Assembly (NCBI GenBank): GCA_029268305.1
Contig: JAJUGE010000020.1
Coordinates: forward strand, 1-44,279
Direction of reading: 5' to 3'
Length of the DNA stretch: 44,279 nucleotides
DNA from: Alphaproteobacteria bacterium
GTDB taxonomy: Bacteria; Pseudomonadota; Alphaproteobacteria; JAJUGE01
Positions 35,383 to 43,975 of this stretch are shown here, one piece after another (positions within the stretch are counted from its first letter, which is position 1; each line of letters starts with the position of its first letter). The notes under the pieces were generated by a model. It was not told the origin of the DNA and did not search any database. It saw only the letters and a list, made by a program, of their open reading frames with translations. Position numbers and translations under genes: made by a program.

Positions 35383-36717
35383 ATGAGCCATGTATTTCAT
35401 CGCCATACGCGCTCCGAGTATCCGGTGGCCGACCGGGGCGAGGGAATTCATATCGTCGACACTACCGGGAAACGTTACATCGACGCGTCGGGCGGGGCCG
35501 CCGTCTCCTGCCTCGGCCACGGCCATCCGCGCATCGTGGAGGCGGTTCGGGAGCAGGTCGGCCGCCTGGAGTTCGCGCATACGGGGTTCTTCACGAACCG
35601 GCCAATGGAGGCGCTGGCCGACCGGCTGATCGCCTCGGCGCCGGCGGGGCTCGACCGTGTCTATTTCGTTTCGGGCGGCTCGGAAGCCGTCGAGGCCGCC
35701 ATCAAGATGGCGCGTCAGTATTTTCTCGAGATCGGGCAGCCTTCGCGAACGCGGTTGATCGCGCGCAGGCAGAGCTATCACGGCAACACGCTCGGCGCGC
35801 TCGCGACCGGCGGTAACATGTGGCGGCGGGAGCCGTTCGACCCGCTGCTGATGGATGTGAGCCACATCTCTCCGTGCTATGCGTATCGCGGGCGGCGTGA
35901 GGACGAGACGGAAGCGGAGTACGGCCTCCGAATGGCCGAGGAGCTCGACGTCGAGATCCGCCGCCTCGGGCCGGAGAACGTGGCCGCCTTCTTCGCCGAA
36001 CCGGTGGTGGGCGCGACGCTCGGGGCGGTGCCGGCGACGGAGGGCTATTTCCGCCGCATCCGTGAGATCTGCGACGAGCACGGCGTGTTGCTGATCCTCG
36101 ACGAAGTGATGTGCGGTATGGGCCGCACCGGCTCCCTGTTCGCCTGCGAGCAGGAGGGGATATCTCCCGACATCGCCGTGATCGCCAAGGGACTCGGCGC
36201 CGGCTACCAGCCGATCGGCGCCGTGCTGGTTTCGGGCCGCATCTACGACGCGTTCCGGGCGGGGTCCGGATTCTTCCAGCATGGACACACCTATATGGGG
36301 CATCCGGTCGCGTGCGCTGCGGCGCTCGCCGTGCAGCGGGTGATCGAGGAAGACGACCTGCTGGAGGCGGTGCGAACCCGTGGTGCCCGGTTGCGGTCGC
36401 TGCTCGAGGAGCGGTTCGGCAATCACCATCACGTCGGCGACATTCGCGGGCGCGGACTCTTCCTGGGACTGGAGCTGGTGGCGGACCGGGCTTCGAAGGA
36501 GCCGTTCGCGCCGGAGCTCGCATTGAACGTGCGGGTCAAGCGGGAGGCGATGGACCGCGGCCTGATGTGCTATCCGATGGGCGGCACCATAGACGGGCGG
36601 CGCGGCGACCATGTTCTGCTTGCGCCGCCCTTCATCGTCGAGGATGCCGATCTAGAGGTGATCACCGCCCGGCTGGGAGAGGCGGTCGATGCCGCCATTG
36701 CCGGCGCGATAACATGA
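35383..36717 (+). CDS. Class-III PLP-dependent aminotransferase
   Basis: A 444-aa fold-type-I, class-III (omega-amino) aminotransferase. Visible are [20 protein letters not shown] for PLP-phosphate binding, the [14 protein letters not shown] strand with the ring-nitrogen Asp, and the Schiff-base lysine K269 in [15 protein letters not shown]. Likely donors are omega-amino acids, beta-amino acids, amines or amino-sulfonates with pyruvate or oxoglutarate as acceptor; the sequence does not settle which. ATG 35383 has little ribosome binding site. The TAXI-TRAP genes follow 127 bp later after twin hairpins, so a substrate link is possible but not an operon for certain. Confidence 0.87.
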   Translation: MSHVFHRHTRSEYPVADRGEGIHIVDTTGKRYIDASGGAAVSCLGHGHPRIVEAVREQVGRLEFAHTGFFTNRPMEALADRLIASAPAGLDRVYFVSGGSEAVEAAIKMARQYFLEIGQPSRTRLIARRQSYHGNTLGALATGGNMWRREPFDPLLMDVSHISPCYAYRGRREDETEAEYGLRMAEELDVEIRRLGPENVAAFFAEPVVGATLGAVPATEGYFRRIREICDEHGVLLILDEVMCGMGRTGSLFACEQEGISPDIAVIAKGLGAGYQPIGAVLVSGRIYDAFRAGSGFFQHGHTYMGHPVACAAALAVQRVIEEDDLLEAVRTRGARLRSLLEERFGNHHHVGDIRGRGLFLGLELVADRASKEPFAPELALNVRVKREAMDRGLMCYPMGGTIDGRRGDHVLLAPPFIVEDADLEVITARLGEAVDAAIAGAIT

Positions 36718-36725
36718 GGGGGGTT

Positions 36726-36763
36726 CGCGGCTCAGGCCGCGTAGGCTGCGGATGCTCGCAGCC
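36726..36763 (+). terminator. Twin GC-rich hairpins after the aminotransferase gene
   Basis: CGCGGC-TCAG-GCCGCG (36726-36741) is followed at once by GGCTGCG-gatgct-CGCAGCC (36744-36763). Both stems are perfect. No T-tract follows, so either a Rho-type end or a processing/stability element between the aminotransferase and the TRAP receptor. Confidence 0.45.
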
Positions 36764-36844
36764 GGGATGTCGGGCGGGTGCGGTCACCGGCGGATGTCCT
36801 GAAATGTTCGACCGCAATGCCTTTTCCATGGGAGGTCATCTGTT

Positions 36845-37825
36845 ATGAATCGAGTTCTCCGGACACTGTCCGTCGTGGCAGTAGGTGCCGCGGTGGCCGG
36901 TGCTTTCGGCTCTCCTGCCGCGGCCCAGCAGCAGCAATTCATCAGCATCGGCACCGGCGGCGTCACAGGCGTCTATTACCCGGCGGGTGGCGCCATCTGC
37001 CGCCTGGTGAACCAGAACCGTAAAGAGCACGGCATCCGCTGCTCCGTCGAATCGACCGGCGGTTCGATCTACAACCTCAATGCTCTGCGGCAGGGTGAGC
37101 TCGAGTTCGGCGTCGTTCAGTCGGACTGGCAGCACCACTCCTACCACGGCACCTCGCAGTTCTCGGACGCGGGCCCACACGAAGAGCTGCGCGCCGTCTT
37201 CGCGCTGCACCCCGAGCCGTTCACGGTGGTCGCGCGCGCCGATGCCGGCGTGAAGACCTTCGAGGACCTGAAGGGCAAGCGGGTCAACGTCGGCAACCCG
37301 GGCTCCGGACAGCGCGGGACGATGGAAGTCGTGCTCGAGGCGCTCGGCTGGACGATGAGCGACTTCGCGTTGGCCTCCGAGCTGAAGTCGGCCGAGCAGA
37401 GCCAGGCGCTCTGCGATAATCAGATCGACGCCATGGTCTTCACGGTTGGCCACCCGAGCGGTTCGATCCAGGAAGCGACGACCTCCTGCGATTCGGTGCT
37501 GGTCTCGGTCGAGGGCGAAGCGATCGACAAGCTGATCGAGGAAAATCCCTATTACCGCAAGGCGGTCATTCCCGGCGGCATGTATCGCGGCACGGATGCC
37601 GACATCACCACCTTCGGCGTCGGCGCCACGCTGGCCAGCACCTCGGACGTCGACGAGGAGGTCGTCTACCAGCTGGTGAAGGCGATCTTCGAGAACTTCG
37701 AGGACTTCCAGAAGCTGCATCCGGCCTTCGAGAGCCTGAAGCCGGAGGAGATGATCAGCGAGGGCCTTTCGGCGCCCCTCCACGCCGGAGCCGAGCGCTA
37801 TTACAAGGAAAAGGGCTGGATGTGA
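36845..37825 (+). CDS. TAXI-type TRAP transporter solute-binding protein
   Basis: A 326-aa periplasmic receptor. The signal peptide covers about 1-27 (basic MNRVLR, hydrophobic core, ending SPAAA). The mature protein starts QQQQFISIGTGGVTGVYYPA, the TAXI family hallmark, and continues with EFGVVQSDWQHHSYHG and NVGNPGSGQRGTMEVVLEAL. It captures the substrate for the fused TRAP permease encoded next; TAXI substrates are mostly unknown, with glutamate or organic acids in studied cases. GGGAGG lies 7 nt before ATG 36845. Confidence 0.93.
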   Translation: MNRVLRTLSVVAVGAAVAGAFGSPAAAQQQQFISIGTGGVTGVYYPAGGAICRLVNQNRKEHGIRCSVESTGGSIYNLNALRQGELEFGVVQSDWQHHSYHGTSQFSDAGPHEELRAVFALHPEPFTVVARADAGVKTFEDLKGKRVNVGNPGSGQRGTMEVVLEALGWTMSDFALASELKSAEQSQALCDNQIDAMVFTVGHPSGSIQEATTSCDSVLVSVEGEAIDKLIEENPYYRKAVIPGGMYRGTDADITTFGVGATLASTSDVDEEVVYQLVKAIFENFEDFQKLHPAFESLKPEEMISEGLSAPLHAGAERYYKEKGWM

Positions 37826-37834
37826 CCTGAGCAG

Positions 37835-37892
37835 AGGGGGGAGTAAACTCCCCCTTCGTGCTTTTCGGGGGAGCTAAGGGGGAGCAGGGGGA
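37835..37892 (+). promoter_or_regulatory. Intercistronic hairpin and G-rich repeats before the TRAP permease
   Basis: AGGGGGGAG (37835-37843) pairs with CTCCCCCTT (37848-37856), loop TAAA, followed by a short TTTT (37862-37865). GGGGGAG recurs at 37867-37873 and 37878-37884, and AGGGGGA (37886-37892) is the permease ribosome binding site. CTCCCCC could pair with any copy. Probable roles: partial termination to make more receptor than permease, or control of permease translation. Confidence 0.5.
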
Positions 37893-40487
37893 ATGGCCGA
37901 GGCGTCCACCAGGCAAGCGCTTTCGGAGGCGGAGCTCGAGGATCTCGTCGCCTCGACGGATACCGGGGCACGCAACCCGCCGGGCGGGGTCGGGCACATC
38001 CTGGCCGGCGTGGCGCTCGCCTGGTCGCTGTTCCAGCTCTGGATCGCGTCGCCGCTCCCGTTCATGGTCGGGAACATCATCCCGGTGCTCAACAGCACCG
38101 AGACCCGCTCGATCCACCTGGCCTTCGCGGTCTTTCTCGCCTTCACCGCCTATCCGGCGTTCAAGCGCTCCCCGCGTGACCGGGTGCCGGTGGCCGACTG
38201 GGTCCTAGCGCTCGTCGCCGCGTTCTGTTCGGGGTACATTTTCCTCTTCTACGACGAGCTCGCGCGTCGCCCAGGCCTGCCGACGATGATGGACCTGGTC
38301 GTTGCGGGCGCCGGTCTCGTGCTGCTGCTGGAAGCGACGCGGCGTTCGCTCGGCCCGCCGCTCATGGTCGTGGCGCTGGTATTCCTCGCCTACGTCTTCT
38401 TCGGCCACCACCCGATGGTGCCCGACATCATCCAGTGGCGCGGCGCCTCGTTCGAGAAGGCGATGTCGCACCAGTGGCTGACGACCGAGGGCGTGTTCGG
38501 CATCGCGCTCGGCGTGTCGTCCGCCTTCGTCTTCCTGTTCGTGCTGTTCGGCGCCCTGCTCGACCGGGCCGGCGCCGGCAACTACTTCATCAAGGTGGCG
38601 TTCGCGCTGCTTGGCCACATGCGGGGCGGGCCCGCGAAGGCTGCCGTGCTCTCCTCGGCGATGACCGGCGTCATCTCCGGCTCCTCGATCGCCAACGTCG
38701 TCACGACCGGCACCTTCACGATCCCGCTGATGAAGCGGGTCGGCTTCAGCGCCGAGAAGGCCGGCTCGGTCGAGGTCGCGGCGTCGGTCAACGGCCAGAT
38801 CATGCCGCCCGTCATGGGCGCGGCCGCCTTCCTGATGGTCGAGTATGTCGGCATTCCGTACATCGAGGTGATCAAGCACGCCTTCCTGCCGGCCGTGATC
38901 TCCTACATCGCGCTTCTCTATCTCGTGCACCTCGAGGCGCTGAAGGCGAACATGCAGGGGCTCCCACGGCCGGGCGCAGAGCGTCCCCTCGTGCAGAAGC
39001 TGATCCGCTCCGGTATCGTCATATGCAGCGTGATCATCCTCGCCGGCGCCATCTATTTCGCGATCACGCTGGTGCAATCCGCGCTCGGCACCGCCGCCAC
39101 GACCGTGCTGGTGGTGGCGCTTCTGGCCGTATACGTAGGTCTGATCGCGTTCGCAGCCCGTTCACCCGATCTCGAGCTCGACGACCCCAACGCTCCCATC
39201 GTCTCGCTGCCGGAAGTGTGGCCGACGGTGCGGACAGGGCTCCACTTCATCCTGCCCATCGTCGTCCTCGTCTGGCTGCTGATGATCGAGCGGCGCTCGC
39301 CCGGCCTCTCGGCCTTCTGGGCGATCTGCCTGCTGCTCGTGATCCTGCTGACGCAGCATCCCCTGAAGTCGCTGCTCCGCGGCGGCGGCGACGTGGGCCG
39401 GAGCTTTGTGCGCGGCTGGGACGAGACGATATCCGGCCTAATCGCCGGCGCGCGAAACATGATCGGCATCGGCGTCGCCACCGCGACCGCCGGCATCATC
39501 GTCGGGACGGTGACGCTCACCGGCATCGGCCAGGTGATGGCGGAGTTCGTCGAGTTCATCTCCGCCGGCAATCTCATGCTGATGCTGATCTTCACCGCGG
39601 TGATCAGCCTGATCCTCGGCATGGGGCTGCCGACCACGGCGAACTACATCGTCGTCTCGTCGCTGATGGCGGGCGTCGTGGTGCAGCTCGGCGCGCAGAG
39701 CGGGCTGATCGTGCCGCTGATCGCCGTGCACATGTTCGTGTTCTATTTCGGGATCATGGCCGACGTGACGCCGCCGGTGGGCCTCGCGTCGTTCGCCGCC
39801 TCGGCCGTGTCCGGCGGCGATCCGATCAAGACCGGCTTCACCGCCTTCTTCTATTCGCTGCGGACGGTGATCCTGCCGTTCCTGTTCATCTTCAACACCG
39901 ATCTGCTGCTGATCGACGTCGGCTGGGTCGACGGGGTCTTCATCTTCGTCATCGCGACGGCCGCGATGCTGATCTACGCCGCTGCGACGCAGGGCTATTT
40001 CCTGACGCGCAGCCGGCTCTGGGAGTCGGTGGCGCTAATTCTGGTCGCTTTCACGCTCTTCCGCCCCGGATTCTGGCTGGACCAGGTGCAGCCGCCCTAT
40101 CGTGAGGTCCCGCCCGCCGAGATGGAGGAGGTCGTGGCCGGACTGCCGCCCGATACGGATGTGCGGATGGTAGTCGAGGGCGAGGAGATCGGCGGCGGTC
40201 ATGTCTCGCGCACGGTGGTCCTGCCGCTCGGGCCCGCTGGCGACGGCGCGACGCGGCTCGAGCAGGGCGCCGGATTGATCCTGCGTTACGAGGACGGCCG
40301 CGCCTATGTCGACGATCTCGTCTTTTCGGGTCCGGCGGAGCAGGCGGGCATCGATTTCGACTGGGAGGTGATCTCGATCATGGTCCCGGTGGAACGGATG
40401 CCGAAGGAGGTGTTCTATATTCCCGGCCTACTCCTGTTCGCGGTCGTCGTCCTGTTTCAGCTGCGCAGGCGCAAAGCCGCCGCCTAG
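37893..40487 (+). CDS. Fused TRAP transporter permease (4TM/12TM, TAXI type) with C-terminal DUF3394-like domain
   Basis: An 864-aa fused small-plus-large TRAP permease. The N-terminal part (about 25-185) supplies the four-helix DctQ-like section; a DctM-like core follows to about 730 with STGVISGSSIANVVTTGTF-type motifs (MTGVISGSSIANVVTTGTFT), SVNGQIMPPVMGAAAFLMVE and LGMGLPTTANYIVVSSLMA. After the core a soluble stretch (about 730-835) includes FSGPAEQAGIDFDWEVISI, resembling a PDZ-like DUF3394 domain, then a last helix (FYIPGLLLFAVVVLFQ) and a basic tail. It imports substrate using an ion gradient with the TAXI receptor upstream. ATG 37893 has a GGGGGA ribosome binding site. Confidence 0.93.
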   Translation: MAEASTRQALSEAELEDLVASTDTGARNPPGGVGHILAGVALAWSLFQLWIASPLPFMVGNIIPVLNSTETRSIHLAFAVFLAFTAYPAFKRSPRDRVPVADWVLALVAAFCSGYIFLFYDELARRPGLPTMMDLVVAGAGLVLLLEATRRSLGPPLMVVALVFLAYVFFGHHPMVPDIIQWRGASFEKAMSHQWLTTEGVFGIALGVSSAFVFLFVLFGALLDRAGAGNYFIKVAFALLGHMRGGPAKAAVLSSAMTGVISGSSIANVVTTGTFTIPLMKRVGFSAEKAGSVEVAASVNGQIMPPVMGAAAFLMVEYVGIPYIEVIKHAFLPAVISYIALLYLVHLEALKANMQGLPRPGAERPLVQKLIRSGIVICSVIILAGAIYFAITLVQSALGTAATTVLVVALLAVYVGLIAFAARSPDLELDDPNAPIVSLPEVWPTVRTGLHFILPIVVLVWLLMIERRSPGLSAFWAICLLLVILLTQHPLKSLLRGGGDVGRSFVRGWDETISGLIAGARNMIGIGVATATAGIIVGTVTLTGIGQVMAEFVEFISAGNLMLMLIFTAVISLILGMGLPTTANYIVVSSLMAGVVVQLGAQSGLIVPLIAVHMFVFYFGIMADVTPPVGLASFAASAVSGGDPIKTGFTAFFYSLRTVILPFLFIFNTDLLLIDVGWVDGVFIFVIATAAMLIYAAATQGYFLTRSRLWESVALILVAFTLFRPGFWLDQVQPPYREVPPAEMEEVVAGLPPDTDVRMVVEGEEIGGGHVSRTVVLPLGPAGDGATRLEQGAGLILRYEDGRAYVDDLVFSGPAEQAGIDFDWEVISIMVPVERMPKEVFYIPGLLLFAVVVLFQLRRRKAAA

Positions 40488-40498
40488 GAGGAGACGTC

Positions 40499-40924
40499 AT
40501 GTACAGGAACATTCTCTTCACGGTCGACCTCGGCGAGGAGAGCTCCTGGCAAAAGGCGCTTCCGGTAGCCATCGAGCATGCGAGGGCGTTCGGTTCCCGC
40601 CTCCACGTCATGACCGTGGTGCCCGGCTTCGGAATGAGCATGGTCGGGCAGTTCTTCCCGAAGGGCTACGAGAAGAAAATGCGCGAACGCGCCAGGGCCG
40701 AGCTGCACGATTTCGTCAAGGAGCACGTGCCCGAGGGCATTCCGGTCCAGCACATCGTAGGCGAGGGCACGGTCTATTCGACGATCATCGAGACGGCACG
40801 AAAGATCGGCGCCGACCTAATCGTCATGCAAGCGCATCGGCCGGAGCTGGGAGACTATCTCCTGGGACCCAACGCCGCCCGCGTCGTCCGCCACGCCGAC
40901 TGCTCGGTTCTGGTGGTGCGGTAG
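40499..40924 (+). CDS. Universal stress protein of the TRAP operon (TeaD-like)
   Basis: A 141-aa UspA protein, 11 bp after the TRAP permease with AGGAGGAGA ahead of the ATG. Seen are NILFTVDLGEESSWQKALPV, VMTVVPGFGMSMVG, DLIVMQAH and a C-terminal LLGPNAARVVRHADCSVLVV, close to the ATP-loop form of TRAP-linked Usps such as TeaD, which binds ATP and tunes uptake in Halomonas. Likely a cytoplasmic regulator of this transporter. Confidence 0.92.
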   Translation: MYRNILFTVDLGEESSWQKALPVAIEHARAFGSRLHVMTVVPGFGMSMVGQFFPKGYEKKMRERARAELHDFVKEHVPEGIPVQHIVGEGTVYSTIIETARKIGADLIVMQAHRPELGDYLLGPNAARVVRHADCSVLVVR

Positions 40925-40967
40925 GCAGCGGGGCTTCGTAACCCTCGGCGGTAGCCTATATCCACAT

Positions 40968-41059
40968 CGTCTTCGCGAGCGTAGCGAAGCGATCCAGGGC
41001 CGCAGCCACCGGGCGGTTCCCCTGGATTGCCGCGCTCCCTCCGGTCGCTCGCAAAGACG
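40968..41059. repeat. REP-like imperfect palindromic repeat (92 bp)
   Basis: The left arm CGTCTTCGCGAGCG (40968-40981) and right arm CGCTCGCAAAGACG (41046-41059) are complementary except one base; the inner arms ATCCAGGG (40992-40999) and CCCTGGAT (41020-41027) match perfectly. The sequence style (GCGAGCGnAGCGAAGCGATCCAGG) is that of interspersed palindromes common in alphaproteobacterial genomes. It fills most of the 216-bp gap between Usp and purD and may end transcription from both sides. GTAGCCTA flanks it at 40951-40958 and 41101-41108. Confidence 0.7.
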
Positions 41060-41140
41060 CACTCCTGCGAGGGATGCGATTTATCGACCCGCCGCGCAGG
41101 GTAGCCTACGCGCTCTCGCAAAAGCCCTTGGACAAGGCGC

Positions 41141-42415
41141 TCAGCCCCGCCCGATCGCGCGCCATCCTATGTCGCGGCGGCAGAAGCCTTCCGGCCAGTC
41201 GATCCGGTCAATTGCCGCATAGGCGCGGCGTTGCGCCTCGTCCACGCTGGCGCCGATCGCAGTGACGCCCAGAACGCGACCGCCGTCGGCGAGAATCCGG
41301 CCACGGTCGTTGCGGGTCCCGGCATGGAAAGCGATCACGTCCTGCCCATCGGCGGCGTCCGCAAGACCACGGATTTCGCTGCCCTTGCCGTAGGGGCCCG
41401 GATAGCCCTTGGCCGCCATGACGACGCAGAGCGCCGACTGCTCGATCCAGCGGAGGTCGAAGTGCGAGAGCCCGCCCTCGGCCGCGGCGAGCAGAGCCGG
41501 CAGAATGTCCGATCGCAGTCGCGGCATCAGCACCTGACACTCCGGGTCGCCGAAGCGAACGTTGATCTCGATCAGCTTCGGTCCTTCCTTGCCGATCATC
41601 AGCCCGGCATAGAGAACCCCCTTGTACGGGGTGCCGGCTTCGGCCATGGCGCGGACGATCGGGTTCACGATCCGCTCCATCACCTCGGCCTCCAGCGCCG
41701 GTGTCATGATCGGTGCCGGAGAGTAGGCGCCCATGCCGCCGGTGTTTGGGCCGGTGTCTCCGTCGCCGACGCGCTTGTGATCCTGGGCGGACGCGAGCGG
41801 TAGCGCGGTCTTGCCGTCGACCAGTGCAAAAAAGCTCGCTTCCTCGCCCTCGAGGAACTCCTCGACCACGATCTCGGCGCCCGCGTCTCCGAAGCGGCGT
41901 TCGGCGAGTGCGGCGTCGATCGCGGCGTTCGCCTCCTCGACCGTTTCCGCGACCGTGACGCCCTTGCCGGCGGCGAGGCCGTCCGCCTTCACGACGATCG
42001 GCGCGCCGTGTTGCGCCACGAAAGCCTTGGCTGCTGCCGGATCGCGGAACCGGCCGTAGGCGGCGGTGGGCACGCCGTGCGCCGCGCAGAGATCCTTCAT
42101 GAAGCCCTTCGAGCCTTCGAGGCGCGCGGCCGCCGCGCTCGGCCCGAACGCCCGGATCCCCGCCGCTTCGAGCTTGTCCACCAGCCCCAGCACGAGCGGC
42201 GCCTCGGGTCCGACGACGACGAGGTCGATCTTTTCCCTTTTTGCGAACGCCACCAACTCGTCGACGGCGTCGGCGGCAATCGGAACGCACTCGGCCTCTT
42301 CCGCGATGCCCGCATTGCCCGGTGCACAGAAGAGCGCGTCGCACAGAGGCGACGCCGCGATCGCCCAGCAGAGCGCGTGCTCGCGCCCGCCGCCGCCCAC
42401 GACCAGGACCCGCAT
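41141..42415 (-). CDS. purD: Phosphoribosylamine-glycine ligase (GARS) PurD
   Basis: A 424-aa ATP-grasp enzyme for the second step of purine synthesis. [51 protein letters not shown] and [17 protein letters not shown] are all conserved. ATG at 42415 follows GAGGAGAGAG on the minus strand. It is divergent from xseA (60 bp apart), the usual alphaproteobacterial neighbour. Confidence 0.97.
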   Translation of the reverse strand: MRVLVVGGGGREHALCWAIAASPLCDALFCAPGNAGIAEEAECVPIAADAVDELVAFAKREKIDLVVVGPEAPLVLGLVDKLEAAGIRAFGPSAAAARLEGSKGFMKDLCAAHGVPTAAYGRFRDPAAAKAFVAQHGAPIVVKADGLAAGKGVTVAETVEEANAAIDAALAERRFGDAGAEIVVEEFLEGEEASFFALVDGKTALPLASAQDHKRVGDGDTGPNTGGMGAYSPAPIMTPALEAEVMERIVNPIVRAMAEAGTPYKGVLYAGLMIGKEGPKLIEINVRFGDPECQVLMPRLRSDILPALLAAAEGGLSHFDLRWIEQSALCVVMAAKGYPGPYGKGSEIRGLADAADGQDVIAFHAGTRNDRGRILADGGRVLGVTAIGASVDEAQRRAYAAIDRIDWPEGFCRRDIGWRAIGRG

Positions 42416-42475
42416 CTCGCTCTCTCCTCAGCCTCGGTTTGGATCGTAATCGTCGGTCTTGTATCATCCGCCGCG

Positions 42476-43975
42476 ATGGACGAGAAAGCCTCCCCCACCC
42501 TGCTTCCGAACGTGCCCGAATACTCGGTCGGCGAGATCAGCCGAGCGATCAAGCGCACGCTCGAGTCCGATTTCCGCCAGGTGCGCGTGCGCGGCGAGAT
42601 CACCGGGTTCAAGCGCGCCGGCTCCGGACATCTCTACTTCCGCCTCAAGGACGATGAGGCGGTGCTCGACGCCTGTTGCTGGCGCTCCAGCGCCGCGCGG
42701 CTGACGATTGCGCCCGAAGACGGGCTCGAGGTCGTCTGCGTCGGCCGGATCTCGGCCTATTCGGGCCGATCGAGCTACCAGCTCATCGTCGACAGCATAG
42801 AGTTGGCGGGCGAAGGCGCGCTTCTCAAGCTCCTGGAGGATCGGCGCAAGCGTCTGGCGGCCGAGGGGCTGTTCGACGAGGCGCGCAAGCGGGCGCTGCC
42901 CTTCCTGCCGGACGTGATCGGCGTGGTCACGTCGCCGACCGGCGCGGTGATCCGCGACATCCTCCACCGGCTGCGCGACCGGTTCCCGCGCCGGGTGCTG
43001 CTCTGGCCGGTGCTGGTGCAGGGCGAAGACGCGGCCGCGCAGATCACGGCGGCGATCGAAGGCTTCAACCGGCTGCCGGAACGCGGTGCGGTCCCGCGGC
43101 CCGATGTGCTGATTGTCGCGCGCGGCGGCGGTAGCCTGGAGGATCTCTGGGCCTTCAACGAGGAAGCCGTGGTCCGCGCCGCGGCCGCTTCTTCGATCCC
43201 GCTGATTTCCGCGGTCGGACATGAAACCGACTTCACCCTGATCGACTATGCCGCCGACCGGCGTGCGCCGACCCCGACCGCCGCGGCGGAAATGGCGGTG
43301 CCGGTGCGCTCGGAATTGCTGGCGCGGGTGCTGGACGGCTCGGCGCGGCTCGAAGGCGCGACCGGCCGTTTCCTCGACCATCGCCGCGACCGAGTCGCCG
43401 GGCTCGCGCGCGGCCTGCCGGACCCCGTCTCGCTGATCGAGACCGCGGCGCAGCGCCTCGACGATCGTAGCGAACGCCTTCAGGTGGCGATCGCCAACCT
43501 GCTCGAGCGCCGCCGGGCGATGACGGCGGAATGCGGTGCCCGTCTCCGCCACCCGCGCGACCAGATCGCGGCGAAACGGCAGGAGCTCGTTTCCTGCGTC
43601 CGCGCGCTCGACGGCGCCGCCCGCAACGCGGTCGCGGCGATCGGGGCCCGGTACGATCGATTGGGCGCCGAGCATCGTCTCGCCAACGGGATCGCGCGCC
43701 TGCTCCGCGATTGTGCCGGCCGCATCGAGAAGGAGGGACGCCTGCTGGAGAGCTACTCCTATCGCGGTGTGCTCGCGCGCGGCTTCGCCCTCGTCCGCGA
43801 CGGCGAGCACGCGCTCGGCAGCGTCGAGGAGGCAAAGCCAGGGATGGGGGTGACAGTGACGTTCCACGATGGCGACGTCGGCGCGACCATCGATGGACCC
43901 GATCCCGGCAAGGAGAAGCCGGCCCGGCAGGTATCGCGCCCGAAGCCGCCGGTCAGGCAGGGGAGCCTGTTCTAG
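42476..43975 (+). CDS. xseA: Exodeoxyribonuclease VII large subunit
   Basis: A 499-aa XseA with an N-terminal OB-fold (about 14-110; EYSVGEISRAIKRTLESDF, GHLYFRLKDDEAVLDACCW) and the catalytic domain (VIGVVTSPTGAVIRDILHRL, VARGGGSLEDLWAFNEE, SAVGHETDFTLIDYAADRRA), then a long coiled-coil region (about 280-420) and a basic tail. ATG 42476 starts just before the conserved N-terminus; upstream in-frame codons overlap divergent purD. Its 3' end overlaps lpxK by 23 bp on the other strand. Confidence 0.96.
   Translation: MDEKASPTLLPNVPEYSVGEISRAIKRTLESDFRQVRVRGEITGFKRAGSGHLYFRLKDDEAVLDACCWRSSAARLTIAPEDGLEVVCVGRISAYSGRSSYQLIVDSIELAGEGALLKLLEDRRKRLAAEGLFDEARKRALPFLPDVIGVVTSPTGAVIRDILHRLRDRFPRRVLLWPVLVQGEDAAAQITAAIEGFNRLPERGAVPRPDVLIVARGGGSLEDLWAFNEEAVVRAAAASSIPLISAVGHETDFTLIDYAADRRAPTPTAAAEMAVPVRSELLARVLDGSARLEGATGRFLDHRRDRVAGLARGLPDPVSLIETAAQRLDDRSERLQVAIANLLERRRAMTAECGARLRHPRDQIAAKRQELVSCVRALDGAARNAVAAIGARYDRLGAEHRLANGIARLLRDCAGRIEKEGRLLESYSYRGVLARGFALVRDGEHALGSVEEAKPGMGVTVTFHDGDVGATIDGPDPGKEKPARQVSRPKPPVRQGSLF

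Noticed and set aside
43953-43975. xseA/lpxK convergent overlap as an antisense regulatory device
   Set aside because: A 23-bp overlap of 3' ends is common in compact genomes and nothing else supports regulation.
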